Assembly (NCBI GenBank): GCA_950295325.1
Contig: OX485803.1
Coordinates: 11,718,001 to 11,782,000 of the forward strand
Source of the DNA: Polytrichum commune
Lineage: Eukaryota > Streptophyta > Polytrichopsida > Polytrichales > Polytrichaceae
DNA: 64,000 bases
Reading direction: 5' to 3'
In this document: positions 12,800 to 25,130 of the stretch, piece after piece
Position numbering within the stretch: position 1 is the first letter of the stretch
How the letters are laid out: every line of letters begins with the position of its first letter
The notes under the pieces: generated by a model
Told to the model about the DNA's origin: nothing
The model's input: the letters and a program-made list of their open reading frames with translations, nothing else
Databases searched by the model: none
Program-made: the position numbers and the translations under genes

Positions 12800-13021
12800 A
12801 GAAGTTTTTGCACTGCTAGGCGATTACATTTGAATTTGGTGGTTGGTCTGAAGCATAGGGGCTTCCTGTTTTGGTTGCATTCGATTTTGACTAGTTCCTA
12901 CAGTACTTAGCGTTTTCATTTGAATTTTGGCCCTGCTCTCGGGTATAGTAACTTTTTTCTGGTTGTTGTTGGTTGTGATCACTTTCTGCACTACTTAGTG
13001 ATTTTCTTATAATTTTGGCAA
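12800..13021. repeat. Degenerate ~90-bp tandem repeat in the trihelix intron
   Basis: Three loose units share TTCTGCACTRCTTAGTGATT-like and TTTGAATTTTGG-like blocks, at about 12801, 12893 and 12981. A fourth unit lies at about 11150-11227, on the other side of the inserted TG...CA element. The array therefore predates that insertion. Confidence 0.55.
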
Positions 13022-13620
13022 CGTGCAATGGAAGCAATTTGCAGGCAACATATATTGTGCGGTCGTTAGTGAATTCCAATTCCATCTCACATTTTACAAT
13101 GGTATTCAAGTGTGGACAACTAGTCGCGGGTATACACAAAATTTGTGTCTCTATGTCCGGATTTCACGAAGGATAGTGAGGTTTGCAAGAAAAAATGGAG
13201 TGTCATCTACAACGATTATAAGGAGGACAAGGCCATGAACATGAAGTATGGCTCCCAACGATCCGAGAAATGTAGTTGGTATCAGCTGGTGGATATGTTC
13301 ATGTTCGATAGAGCTAATGTTGTCTCACATGCTCACGCAAGCGTCATGAATGCAGATGGACTGAAGTCTACAGTCACATCGGATACCAACACTACGGAGC
13401 AGAGGAGTGGGGAGAGCACATCAAAATCTCCGGAACCAAAACGAAAGGAGGACATTTTCATGGAACGTTGTATAGGTGAAATTAGAGAGAGTAGTAAGAA
13501 TCTCATGGAAAGTTTAAAGGCCAGTGATGACATAAAGATGGTTTTACTTATAAGCATGCAACAAACCATACAGAAATTGGTAGAGAAGCTCTAACTAGCT
13601 ATACAGTAGTTGGTGGATGG

Positions 13621-15047
13621 TCAATCACTATCCATAGGAAAGGTTTGTGCAATGCACGTCTTTGTCTTCGCCATCCATAGACTTTTGGCAATGTCATTTC
13701 TTCTTGCACATAGTTCTCTGGATGTTTTGCCTCATGTGCTCATTGCAATCTAAAATTCTTTGGCAGCTTTCTGTTTGATGTATTCCAAGGTTTCTCTCGA
13801 ATTATTCTCAATGTCAGCTAAGTTATGCAAAACATGGTTTGCTACTGCAAGTCTCTCTTGTGTTGATGCCCCCGGAACTTTCCCGAGTGTGAGGCCGTTA
13901 TGGACTTCATCTGAAGCCTCCTACATCCACTCGTTTTTCCAGAAGTTGTTCCCAAAAATGATGCAGATGTTGTGTAAAACCAAACACGTGTTGACCAATT
14001 CGGGCACATTCTTCAAATGCACGTCAATCCTCTTCAAGAAAATCCGCCATCTACCTTTGAACATATTGAATGCTCGCTCAATGCACATGCGTGTTGAGCT
14101 CTAGACGAAATTCCAGTGTAAGTCCTCTCGTGACAATCCGTCTTTATGTCCCTTGAACGGAACCAACATCTAGGGACGACATGGGTATGCAACATTGCCA
14201 ACCAAAGCATATGACGAGAGTTTTCCAGCCTTATAAAATTGTCCTATCATGGTCCGTCCCCACAGATTGGCATCATGCATTGAACATGCCCAACCTATGT
14301 CAAAATTCCAAAACAAACATTTGTTTCATATCACTCCCTGCAAGAGAATTGAATGAAATCCTTTGCGGTTGTAATAATCAGCAGCATGCAGCCGGGGTGC
14401 GATGATCGGTATGTGCGATCCATCGACCACCCCCACCACGTGTGGTACTTGATGTAAATTTTGAAATTCCCGTGCAAATTTGTCCATCACGGTGGTAGAA
14501 GGCCATCTGATAAATTTTTTGAGTATAAATATTTTTATGGCACTACTGAATTGAGAGACTGCTAGTTGACTTATTGAGAGGCCAATCGTATACAAATCTG
14601 CAATGTTTTGCATGGAATTACATGTGGCTAATCTTGAGATCGATACAGCTACCTTAATTTGAACTGGAATGGCTAACCACATATTCATATTTTGTTTCTG
14701 CAATTAGCGTGCGAGAGTGGAACACAAATACTCAAATGTCGAGACGTTCATACGCATGCGTTCCTTGAACTCCCTCGCATTAAATGATCCGAGCAGGTTT
14801 TGATTGAAAAAACTAGGTTGTCGCAACCCTCTCTCGTAAGCCCACAGTCGTCGTGGCCGCCTCCCATGCACTCGCCTGAATCCTTGCACTGCAAGCTCTC
14901 AATTGCAAAAACCTCTAGATCACCCAAAGCATCGACAAACTCTCTTCCTCTTGAGGAATTCGGAAGTCTTTGCCAATCATTATGGAACTCTATCCAACAT
15001 GGTATCCTTCTCAAGATATGCCAACAATGTCCATATCCAAAATCCAA
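13621..15047 (-). pseudogene. PIF/Harbinger DDE transposase, broken
   Basis: The frame reads leftwards from about 15047 to a stop at 13621-13623. It shows the DDE_Tnp_4 core: WAYERGLRQPSFFNQNLLGS, then VVGVVDGSHIPI with the first Asp near 14424, SMHDANLW with the second Asp near 14274, and MCIERAFNMFKGRWRI with the Glu near 14079. All three catalytic residues survive. The gene is dead: a frameshift lies near 14885 and seven in-frame stops occur at 14704, 14326, 14170, 14101, 13921, 13750 and 13732 (lowest base given). From 14889 to the end there is no frameshift, so decay has been by substitution. Two stops fit a family Gln and a family Trp turned to TAG. It is tail to tail with the trihelix pseudogene, the usual two-gene layout. 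Confidence 0.85.
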
Positions 15048-15139
15048 ACCCTTGGGATACTTTAGTTGATAAAATTGATGAAAATCATGAAAGGAGGTTT
15101 ATCACTTTTCCACTTCCATTGAGAGCTTTCACATTTAGG

Positions 15140-17560
15140 TAGATCCCATGAAACTTGGACACATCGTGCTTGATGATCCCCTACTTCGTCTCCAAGTTTT
15201 TTGTCGTTCACTCTACAATCATTCTAATTAAGGCGATTTTTGTTCCAAACATTTTGTATTCCCACCCAAAAAAAACATCATTAATTTGTTGAATGAAAGT
15301 CATTAGATCTTGTGAAATTGATAGGTATGATCTAACCAACAATACCTCCTCTACTACCACATTTCTCCCCCTTTAGATCGCCACATTAGAACTAAAGTTG
15401 TTGGTGAAGTTGTTGGTCTCTCCTTTGTTGCATAAAATGCAAGTCTCTTTGTGTGCCAAGTTGGTACCATGTAGGCAATCTTGTACCACCTTTATGTGTT
15501 GGGTAACGAGGCGGTGCGAACCATAGTGATGGGGCAACTAATGGGTGGGCCCGACAGCTAGGTGAGAATCATGGGAAAACAAATAGGTAGTTGGGAGAGT
15601 ATTCGGGGCAGGGCTTGAGTTCATAAGCTCTATTATTGACTCAATTTTTAAGGAGCCAAGGCATGCCCCACAAAATTGCTTGAGGTTGCAGCTCGGGAGA
15701 TGATTGTCGATCTTGCTAATGACTTTATGAATTTTGTTGTAAGTTGGTGGATGCTCGCAAGTAGTTGAACCCAACACACTGTTGTAGCGGTCAATTGTCT
15801 CATAGATCCACGATCATAGTATGATGTGTTGATGACTTTGTAATTTCTATTATGGGTCCACACAAGGTGGGCTCGATGCTCGGAGGAATGGTCGGGCATC
15901 CTAAAGGATGACCGCGGATGGATGTAAAAGGCATGGAAGAAAGAGACAGTGGTCATTGGTCATTGTACCACATGTTGGTGTATGTGGGGTGGATCAGAGG
16001 TTAGTGGTGGACCCATATATTCTCTATGTGGTGGGCCCTTCACTTTTGGTATTTTTAGATGTCAATTTACCAAAGGATAGTTTACATCAGGATCCAAGAA
16101 ACTTGGGAACCTCATTAGACCTTGTTTTTAGACTCAAGATTGGAGCCGAGTTTGGAGATTGTTTTCTCAAACTAGGAGACATATATTCTTGAGTGGGGAC
16201 ACTTGGTGGGAAAGTGATACCACATAGTCTCACTTCATTTTCTCATACCTTGGATCCATATTTTAGTGTAAAATCCTTGGGTACAAAATTTCACTCCCAA
16301 CTAGTAAGATTGTTTGATTCTTTAGTTTCGTTGGTCCTTGATCCCAATTAAGTTTTTAGTGATTAGTACAATTTGCCTTCTATATTTGTTACCTCTATAA
16401 GTGTTAAAACTCCATATGTGTTTACATTTTCTACTCCCTACTTGGGAAGACTACAAAGATGTTAAGTGTTACCTGAAGATTTACTCCCCTTTTTGTATAT
16501 TTTCCATCTATATTTTTTAACTTACTATTATATTATATTATATAAGACATCATATAAAACTTCAAATAAACCCCAATTAGAAATGATGAAGTCCAAGATA
16601 TTGATTGCAAGTCCCCTTTCAAGTCTTGTCAACTCAAATTGCTCTAGTTGCTTGAACCACAAATTGAATGTACTAGTGCTCGTAGTTTTGAGAATGTTGC
16701 TTCTTACTTTCAAAACTGTAGGTCAAGCCATATGCCATCAAAAAGCTATCAAAGCAACGATTCCAAAGGTAGTAGTTTTGCTGAAATATGACGTGTAAAG
16801 GTACGGTGTTTGTTTGTTTTTGTGGATAGACTTTGTGTCCTTGCGGTTAAGGTCATTTTAATAAGTATCTTTCGATTGAATCTAGGGGAAGTAGAGTTGG
16901 GGAAGGCTTCAAAGTTTAGTTTAGCTTAGAAGAAAGAGATATTGTTGTATCGACAAAGTCAGTCCTTCATGTGAATCAACTCCAATAGACCTCTATAGAT
17001 AGCTTCTTCCATCCTAGAGGAATGGAAATGAAGGAGTCAAACTCCTCATTTGTATTTTGAACCCCCATTTAATGTTACAATAGTATTTTACATGCATTAC
17101 ATTTTATAAGTGTTATCTTCTTGTTTGTTAAACTATGTATTTGTTAACGTGTTCATATTCTATACATGTTAAGAAAATCTCCACCCCTCATTATTAACAT
17201 ATATAGAGGGCAAACTATAGGAAAAATGAAACGGACATTAGGTGATTGCAAATGTCGTAAATTGTGACTATTAAAAAATGCAAATATTTAAAAGAAACCA
17301 TTTATGGGTCGACCTTGTCTTCCACTTTAAAAACTCACAGAATATTCACCTTGAATATAATTATAGGAAGTTCATTCTTTATCAAGATTCACATATACCA
17401 AGTCAATGCTAGATAAAACTTCCGTGAAGGCATCTAGTAAAACCCTACCAAATCCCCCCCCCCCCAAAGTAAACATGGAGATTCTCAAATAATAGGTGTA
17501 ATATAACATTCCCCAACTCCATTGATTTGCACGTTTTCCAAGTATGGCAATTGGCCCCGC
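15140..17560. other. Intergenic, no recognisable gene
   Basis: The right end of the Harbinger element must lie here or further right, but I could not find matching terminal repeats. Open frames are short and without motifs. A C11-12 run is at about 17454-17465. Confidence 0.5.
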
Positions 17561-17590
17561 CCTTGCTTGAGGGATATTTTTACTGATCTA

Positions 17591-17936
17591 GCTACACTAA
17601 ATAGGTAGATTAGTGTTAGATGAAGATTAGTGTTGGATGCAATAGTTACCTAAAACACTAATTTTCAACTGATATTACAAGTAGTGTTTGAATAGGGTTT
17701 GAACAAATTATACCTTTTACGAGGTTCTCATATTCTTCTTCCTTCAATTCTTCATTCCAAGATTTACAAAATATCATCTAACACTAAATGCGCTCATGTA
17801 AATATTTAAAGTTACTACTTGGTACAAATACTGTTAGAGTTGACATTTAGTGTTCTAACACTATAGAGACAATTTACATTTAGCGTTTTCGTCGACTATT
17901 AGTGTTTCCAACACTAATATACCTATTTAGTGTAGC
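17591..17936. mobile_element. MITE with TA duplication, 346 bp
   Basis: The left end GCTACACTAAATAGGTA and the right end TACCTATTTAGTGTAGC are exact inverted copies, and similarity extends inward through ATTAGTGTT. TA flanks both sides. There is no coding capacity. The TA duplication suggests Tc1/mariner-type mobilisation. A related inverted-repeat element is at 54921-55301. Confidence 0.75.
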
Positions 17937-18004
17937 TAGCCAACCCCACAACACCGTCATGGTCTTCTTTGGCAACCGATGGGTTGCAAGGACGTACAGT
18001 CTAA

Positions 18005-18356
18005 GGGCCGGTTCACACTATGGCCAAACTTCGAGAGGAGAAGCGTTTGGACCAATGAAAATGCAGAAATGTCCAAAGTCCGTCCTCTCGGCCTTCACAC
18101 TAGAGGCCAAAGTCCAAAGGACATCGCCTCCAAAAGAGCCTAGGTGGCAACACTTTTAGGAAGTTATGGTGCCAAGAGTTCGGCCTCTCGAGCAAAGTTT
18201 GGGTCGAGCAAAATGCTCGACCCAAACTTCCGTCGAGAGGCCGAACCTTTTTTCATTAAAATATTCAAAATCTGAATATAGCTTCTCCTCTCGACATAGT
18301 TTGGTCTAGAAAAGTGACGCTTCTCCTCTCAACTTGGGCATAGTGTGAACCGGCCC
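18005..18356. mobile_element. Tourist-type (PIF/Harbinger) MITE, 352 bp, TAA duplication
   Basis: It begins GGGCCGGTTCACACTATG and ends in its inverse, with TAA immediately outside on both sides (18002-18004 and 18357-18359). The inverted arms continue for about 40 bp through a GAGAGGAGAAGCGT block. The centre holds a 69-bp near-perfect hairpin (18178-18246), with GTCGAGCA and TGCTCGAC at its tip. The 3-bp TAA duplication and GGG start are typical of non-autonomous PIF/Harbinger elements. Confidence 0.88.
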
Positions 18357-18359
18357 TAA

Positions 18360-18508
18360 CCTCGTTTAAACGACACCCTCGATATTACGACATTACGACA
18401 CATGTTTGTGAGACCAAAATTTGTTGGTTCAAAACTCCCACTGTTATACGACCACGACACTCGACAATGCAACATTTAGAATCTCCGTTTTGTCGTATTA
18501 AAGAGGTA
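18360..18508. repeat. Possible small inverted-repeat element
   Basis: CCTCGTTTAAACGAC at the left resembles the inverse of GTCGTATTAAAGAGG at the right, directly beside the Tourist-type MITE. Termini and duplication are unclear. Confidence 0.35.
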
Positions 18509-18876
18509 GTTAATGCTAATTTTTTTTTCCATCTATGTTATGTACATCTAAAATACATCCATTTTCACTTGGGAACTATTTGGGAACTTCACTTATCATT
18601 GGGAACTTAATGATGATTAGGGCTACTAGTGTAGAATGGACATGGGTAGGGTTAGAGTGGCATCTTGCCTAGCATGTTGCCTTGTACACAGGTGATATAA
18701 TATCACTGATATCTTGATGCTAAACGTCATGCATCATTGTTGTCTAGTTTCTTATTACAAAACTCTTTATATTTTGATGTTAATGAAATTCTTAGTTTTC
18801 AAAAGTTAATAAGGAATTTAGATAAGATGACAGTTGCTAACTTGGGTAGGCAACACCAGAGATCTTTGGGCTCCTA

Positions 18877-19096
18877 CTCCCTCTGTTTCAAAATAAAATT
18901 GTGGTTTCTATTTCAGTGCGGGATTAAGAACAATGACCGGATTTGAACCACAATGTGCTTTTTAACCAAAATTGGGAGCTGCCGAAAAGTTGCCGACGTC
19001 TCTGTCATGCCCGGAGGAGGTCCGTAACGAAACCATGGTTTTATTCTGGCACGGAGTTTATGCAGAAACCATGGTTTTATTGTGAAACAGAGGGAG
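18877..19096. mobile_element. Stowaway-type MITE, 220 bp, TA duplication
   Basis: It starts CTCCCTCTGTTTCA and ends TGAAACAGAGGGAG, a perfect inverted pair close to the Stowaway consensus (CTCCCTCCGT). TA flanks both ends (18875-18876 and 19097-19098). The arms extend inward with AAAACCATGGTTT-like sequence. It is non-coding and depends on a Tc1/mariner transposase. Confidence 0.9.
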
Positions 19097-19218
19097 TATT
19101 TCAAAAGTTCTCGAGAATATTTGTATTTGTTTGGAGCTATAAGTTATTATTCCATACCATCTATATTGCGTAAATTCGTTGTGTATATTTCTGAGCTCAT
19201 ATTACTTATGTTTTCATA

Positions 19219-19332
19219 TTCCCTCCATAATATGACAACTTTACGCCATTTGTCATGTTAATGAGAAGACAACACCTCAATAATACGACGTTTTTTTGTG
19301 TGTTTCCCAAACGTGTCATACTAAAGAGGGAG
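19219..19332. mobile_element. Stowaway-like MITE, diverged
   Basis: CCCTCCATAATATGACA at the left is mirrored by TGTCATACTAAAGAGGGAG at the right, about 114 bp in all. TA is present on the left, but the right flank reads AA, so the duplication is decayed or the boundary is off by a base or two. Confidence 0.6.
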
Positions 19333-20769
19333 AACAGTAGAAGGTAGCAAGGGCCCTCCACATTCGCTTTAAGTAATAGGTTGTTGCATGAAGGTCATTG
19401 TGGGTCTTCGGCAATAAAACTTGCACCACATCACTTAATTAGTGGAAGGATTGTGGGTTGTTATTGAGCAAAAACACAACACAGTAAGGTCAACCATAAT
19501 ATACACGGCATATTCAACATCCCTTCACATTTGATCACGGACTTCGATTCATTACTTTGTGCAATTTGGGAAAGGATTTGGTGAGTTCATTTCAGGCAAC
19601 ACTTTGAATATCTTGCAATTGTAAGCACTTCAAGTGACCTTTTTGTGTGCAAAATCTGAACAATGTTATGAAGTCTTGCTCGGTTTTCTTTTTGATTCGA
19701 GGAGTTTGATGGTCAAAGTTGTTTTTTTGGAACTCGTAGAAGGTCGCCAAGACTTGAAAGAGGAAGCAAATTTTCATGTTTGGGATGTTTCTCCATTTGC
19801 AAGGGTCAACCATCTTTGGTAGTGTCAACAACACCCTAAATTAAACATGTTTCAAAATTGTGAGAGATACTCATCATCTGGTTAAAGAACTTTCACCGCC
19901 TTTAGCATAGGCATATGACCTCCAAAATTCGGAAATTAAGTTTCTCAAACATACGTGTTTTAAATATAACTTGCAATTTTTAAAAAATTATGCAACTTCC
20001 TCATCCACCCTGTCATCAAATTTTAAATTTAAAAAACAATATTTACCTACCCCAAATTCCACTTTGCGACCATTGAATCTTTTGAAATTTTGCTGAAACA
20101 AAAAATTGAAAATTGAAAATCTTTCTAATTCTTCTTAATGGAGTTGATTTCCACACACAAGTGGTTAAACATAAAATATGTTGATGAAAGTGGACTAAAT
20201 TACCCTCAACACGAAGGGTGGTATGAAAGTTCTGAGTTCATTGGAATACACAGGGGCAAATGGAAAAGGCTAATAAATGCAAGTAGACCTCCTTGTGGCA
20301 CGAGCACACGAAATCCCATACGTGGCATACTATTGGATGAACATGGAGCCCCACATCATTCATCCATAAGGTGGATGACTGCATCCTCACTTATGGATGG
20401 ACTCAGAATACAGACCGCTACAGTAGCATTGTGCTGCATGCACATTCCTCTTCACATTCTTGCCAAAGAAAGTCAGGCTGAATTCCAGCATTCATTGGAT
20501 GAAAAGGTTGTTCGTGGGGTTGACAGCACCTGAAGTTGTTCATCCATCCACTACAGACACGGAGATCGGAGATATCGCCAACGTAGTCCCTCACTACAAG
20601 TGAAACAATATCATCCAACATCTTCATCCATCCAGTCAAATCCACAAAAGAACTGTTCTGTTTTACGGGTGTTATTTGGTCACCTTTCTTGATCATACAC
20701 TTATATTTAATTGGCGTGGGGATAGGTGAGGATCAAAGAACAAACATTAGAAAACACATATTTAACAAA

Positions 20770-21100
20770 GATTGGATATGATTTGATCAAGCTGGGATTT
20801 AAATTTGATCATGCCATAATCAATAGTGTCATGACACATGTCATGGGTTTTGAGTGCTAAATTGAGGAGGAATGAGCAGTTAAAATGAGCAGTTTTGGCA
20901 TACTCTAGACATTGGTAATATGTTTGGGCCAACTTTTGGTTTCATAATATTTTCATTTTTAAGGAATAAAATTACCAAAAAAAATTGCAGTCCTCCTAAT
21001 TTCTATCTTCCTACATAGGAAAAATCTGCACCGCCTTTATTCTTCTTCATATTTGGCACATGATCTCTTAAGTGGTTGGTTATGGGTGTCTCCACTATAG
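20770..21100. repeat. Interspersed repeat, copy 1 (direct repeat of 55870-56195)
   Basis: About 300 bp starting near GATTGGATATGATTTGATC and ending near GGTTATGGGTGTCTCCAC match 55870-56195 in the same orientation. Shared blocks include GTGTCATGACACATGTC, ACTCTAGACATTGGT and GAATAAAATTACCAAAAA. Neither copy codes for protein. The family is unidentified. Confidence 0.75.
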
Positions 21101-21999
21101 TTGGTAGTTGCAGCCACATATGTGGATGATATCCCAAGTTCATGCATCCATAGTAGGTATACTAGTGATGGCATGTGCCGGACACTGGCTCGGTGACAAT
21201 ATCATTCAACAAATATATATTGATATTTAAAAAAAAATCAATGGATTTCTCATTTTACATGAATGATTGTTAATGATGATTTGAATCTCTTATTGCTAAT
21301 AAAGCTCGTGTGAATACAATTCTAAAAGCACTCCAATCTTGCTATTCTCAATGTTGATCGTGTTAGGTTTATTCACAAACCTCGAGAACCTCACTTGACC
21401 TTTCCAAGTGACATAGGCCACCTCAAAATGGATAGTGGTGATCATTAAGATTTTGTCTTCAATAACCAATGAGTTGTATTTGTATTCCTTCGAATAATAC
21501 ATTTTGTGTTCTTGTTGAAGTACGTAGTTGCCCACCTTGGAGAAAAGTTGGTATTGGAATCAGGTGCTTAGGTCTTGTGAACCCTTACCCCCAAAAATTT
21601 GTGATGTGGTTGAATACTGTTAGGCTACACCATTCATGTCTTTTTGTGTCACTTATTGTTTGAAGTTACACAATAACTACAATTGTTTTGCTAAGAAGGT
21701 AGGTTTTTACCAAGCAAAAGTCATTTGAGTTATATAATGTTCATACAACCTATTTAATCTTTGTGTATACACAAATGAAACCTATTATAAGAAGTTATAA
21801 CATCACATAATCCCAAATACGAAGTGACACTAAACACCATTAACAATGTAGCGGTAAGTTTTTAGTGTAACTCAACATTGAATTCCAAAACACTACAACA
21901 TCGTGTAATATTTATAGTCATGTCTTAGTCTATCCAATTAAGTCATAGTTTATCCAATTAAGTCTCAATCAATATAGAAACTTTCCTTCATTTAAGTTA

Positions 22000-22330
22000 T
22001 CCACATGTCCCACATCCAATGCCCAAGGAGATTTTTGGGGCATGCATAATCAGTCGAGCTCCTAGTGGTGTTTCCAAGGCCAAATGGTCACATGTTGTGA
22101 TCTTCCAATTTTCCTCCATTAGATTGAGGTATATTCCATAGAGTCCTCTAAAAGGATTGGTAATTTTCTTGAACGTCTTGAACTTCAACAAATTATTTCT
22201 CAAACTCAACCGATTCATTTTGTAACTACATGTTGGTTCTTCCCGTTCATTGCCCGCAACATGGGAGGGGTGTGTTTTTTCCCGAGGCTGGAACCATCTC
22301 CTGGTCACATACAAAAAGCACCCCACCTTC
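22000..22330. repeat. Block related to 22921-23350, part also at 44752-44852
   Basis: TTGAGGTATATTCCA, TGGTAATTTTCTT and AATTATTTCTCAAACTCAAC occur in order both here (22123-22222) and at 44752-44852. The sequence near 22255-22330 resembles 23245-23345 (ACATACAAAAAG and TGTATAATAAA blocks). Minus-strand open frames are present in two copies but carry no domain I can name. Confidence 0.5.
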
Positions 22331-23219
22331 ATGTATAATAAACTAGTGACTGGACACCGGCTTAGTGACTACATCATTCAAAATAGATGTATAACATATT
22401 GCTCGAAAACAAAAGATGACAACAAGTTGATACATAATAATGTACATCTCATTCATCCAACATAAAAGCCCTGAAGTAGTATGCAATCTACAAAAAGATT
22501 AATTTTTTTAATTTTAAAGTTGATTTTGACATTCTAATTTTTGTGGATTATGACAATCACATTTTAGTGTAAGATGTAGCAGTGAGCTTTCCACCTACTT
22601 ATACCAAAAATACCTACAATTGTTTGTCATGCACATTCAACCACTGCAAAACAAATGATAAAACAATTGAGGACTTCTAGTTGAAAGATCAATCTTTACA
22701 ACATACATGCAAGATGTGCCAGTGTATTTCCCTTCGAAAAACTTGACACTCGAGCCAACTCAAAGATTGCATGTATATTTTTATTTTTATTTTATCTTTT
22801 TTGGTAAAGCTCTTTCATCCACGATGGATGAGTTTACATGGACACCACAAATCCCAAGCTTCATGATTCATCATTTTGATGCTCAAGTTTAATTTCCACC
22901 TCGAATTGAGCAGGTCTCCGTTAATTTAAGGTTGCCGTGTGGCAAAATCTCAAGATTAATTGTACGTTCAAAACCAAAGCATGTAACAATTTGTCATGGT
23001 AGAGTGTTTTTCCATGAACATAATTAGCGTGGACGGGTGTTGAATCAAGTTCCAACATAGAGACACCCCAATTGTTACCATGTATAGGGGTGAAGATAAG
23101 CAATTGGGTTTTCATGGCCCATGGGTTCCTTTTGTGAGTCTCTAGTTTGTTGGAGCATGATTTGAATGGACAAACAACGGGTGTGATATGAACGTGGGTT
23201 ATCATCTGCCCACACCATG

Positions 23220-25130
23220 AAGAAAGTTCCCCACTGGTGTGCATGAGAGGGGTGGATTTATTTTCCGTAGTCAACTTTTTTTCTCTCCCAGTTACAGACA
23301 AAAAGTATTGCCCCTCCGTGTATAATAAATACAGTAGCAGGAAGACGACCATGTAAGACCATCAACATTTTGGATGAACAAGTAAAGACGACTCATCCAT
23401 CCTTTAGTGAACCACCAATTCACCCACCAATCAAATCCACATGCATTCTACAAACTTTGTGCGGTTGAAGTAGGCAACCACGTCTGTGGACGATAAAATA
23501 GATAGTATCATCTACGTCCTACAATATCACATCCCACACATATGGATGATATTACAAATGCATTTATCATCCACGAGGCACATATAGGAGAGAGACAACC
23601 TTTAAGCAATTGGGAACATAGAGAAGATGCTGACCACCATGTAAGTTCCTTCCTAGTTGGATGAGCGAGTGAAGAAAATCTCATCCACTTGTAATAGCAA
23701 GCCCAAGAGTTCATCCAAAGCCTTCATCTGCATGCATACCACATGTTTCTTTGTGTTGGAAATTTGTGGCACTCAAGTATTTTCATAAATTTTCGTTCGC
23801 TTTCATCTCATGGATGATAATGCCAATTTTATTATAATAAATTTAAACAACAAGTAATAAGACGGTCCCATGTCTCGTGGATGCCTTACATGCATGTCTA
23901 CAAATTCTGAAAAATCCTTAACTAACACACTAAGTTGTTGAATTTGCAATTTTGTCAACTCGTGGCCATGTGGGACCCTCCTCATCCTCACCCTTCACTT
24001 GCCACATAAAACAACACTAAATATGATATTTAGTGTCATCATAACATTATTCATATCCAAAATAGTGTTTTGTGGGATTGACAATATTCCCAGATATTCC
24101 CCATATTCAATATGGCTATGACGATATGTCATAGTGAGTCGTGACTTGCTGCATATCACACGTGTGCATACCTACATTGTTAGTCAAAATGGCTATGTGG
24201 AATCTAATGCCACATTTGTCTCTGGTGACAACTTGTGGGAGGTTATAACACATGCCTAATGTATCTAAAAGCCACATTATGCCCCCTTCCCAATTGTTTG
24301 TTATTTACAAAATAACATAATGCTTCATAATAGCTAGGAGGGGACAAAGGTAGCTTATGTGCCAACTTGAAGGTGCATACTTACACTAAGCTCCATCCAA
24401 GCCTCTTGATGGACTCATCTAGTTTTTTATTGGCAGAGGACTTTACTTGAGTGCCATGAATCTTTGGTCTAATTCATGTGGTTTATACATCCATGTTTCT
24501 ACATTGACATGTGTAATTAGGTTCACTCTACACATATGCAACTTATTTTGGCTCGGAACCATATTACAAAAACTTATAATTTTGTGTAATCTTTCATACA
24601 TCAACTTTCTTGTATTTTGTTACTATTATAATATATACTCAAAATAGTATGAAATGTCGATAAATTTGTGTGGGTCAACCTAATTGCACTCATCGGTATA
24701 GATGAGAAGGGGGTATTATCACCCACCTCCTATGATATCGCATCATTTAAACATGGATGAGTCTATGAGTACATTCATCCATGCGAGGCATATAAGACAA
24801 CCGGCCACCTCTGTACGCAACCGGGAAGGTGCAGGAAACCCTTAGGTCCTTCACCAGCTGGATGAACAATCGCAGAAACCTCATCCATTTTCCCACGAGT
24901 TCATCAATGTTGTTCATCCACAAGTCGAATCCAAAATGCACATGCATTCCACCGAATGCCTGCGTTCTATGGAACCACGTCGCTGGTCGAAAAGGAGGTA
25001 TCATCCGCCTCCTACAGTGTTGCATCCTACACATGCAGGGATGTCATTCCAAGTGCATTCATCCATAAGAGCCATATAGGAGAGACCTAAGCAAATCTGG
25101 AAGACGGAGAAGAACACGACGACGAAGGTG
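23220..25130. repeat. Diffuse ~280-bp repeats rich in TCATCCA
   Basis: Units beginning near 23505, 24714 and 24996 share TATCATCCRCCTCCTAC-like starts, ATTCATCCATRAGAGGCATAT-like middles (near 23568, 24774 and 25057) and CACATGCATTCYACMRA-like ends. The two units at 24714 and 24996 are adjacent at a ~282-bp period, and a partial unit precedes 23505. Single TCATCCA motifs also occur at 20340-20640 and 22810. No gene is recognised in the region. Confidence 0.5.

Larger units (their letters stand above)
4629..13594 (+). pseudogene. PIF/Harbinger-associated Myb/SANT (trihelix) DNA-binding protein, broken
   Basis: This is the DNA-binding partner gene of a PIF/Harbinger transposon. The first exon runs from an ATG at 4629 to 5108, where CAAG precedes GTAATG. 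It holds a Ser/Pro-rich start, a basic stretch (KKRRGPRKK) and the first trihelix segment, with WKDHWVIQLI. The second exon, from 13111 after TATTCAAG, holds the rest (CPDFTKDSEVCKKKW, YNDYKEDK, WYQLVDMFMFDRANVVSHAH) and a C-terminal helix ending at 13594. Joining the exons gives a continuous KQ-V-W, so the intron is 5109-13110 (8002 bp). Damage: a frameshift near 4800, an in-frame TAA at 4970-4972 and a frameshift near 13145. In intact elements such proteins bind element ends and bring in the transposase. It cannot be functional as it stands. Confidence 0.75.

Noticed and set aside
20138..20533. 131-codon plus-strand frame
   Set aside because: Begins plausibly, but runs into the TCATCCA repeat family and has no motif or homologue I can name.
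22921..23352. 143-codon minus-strand frame
   Set aside because: Vague likeness to F-box-associated proteins, but no conserved motif, and it lies in a duplicated repeat block.
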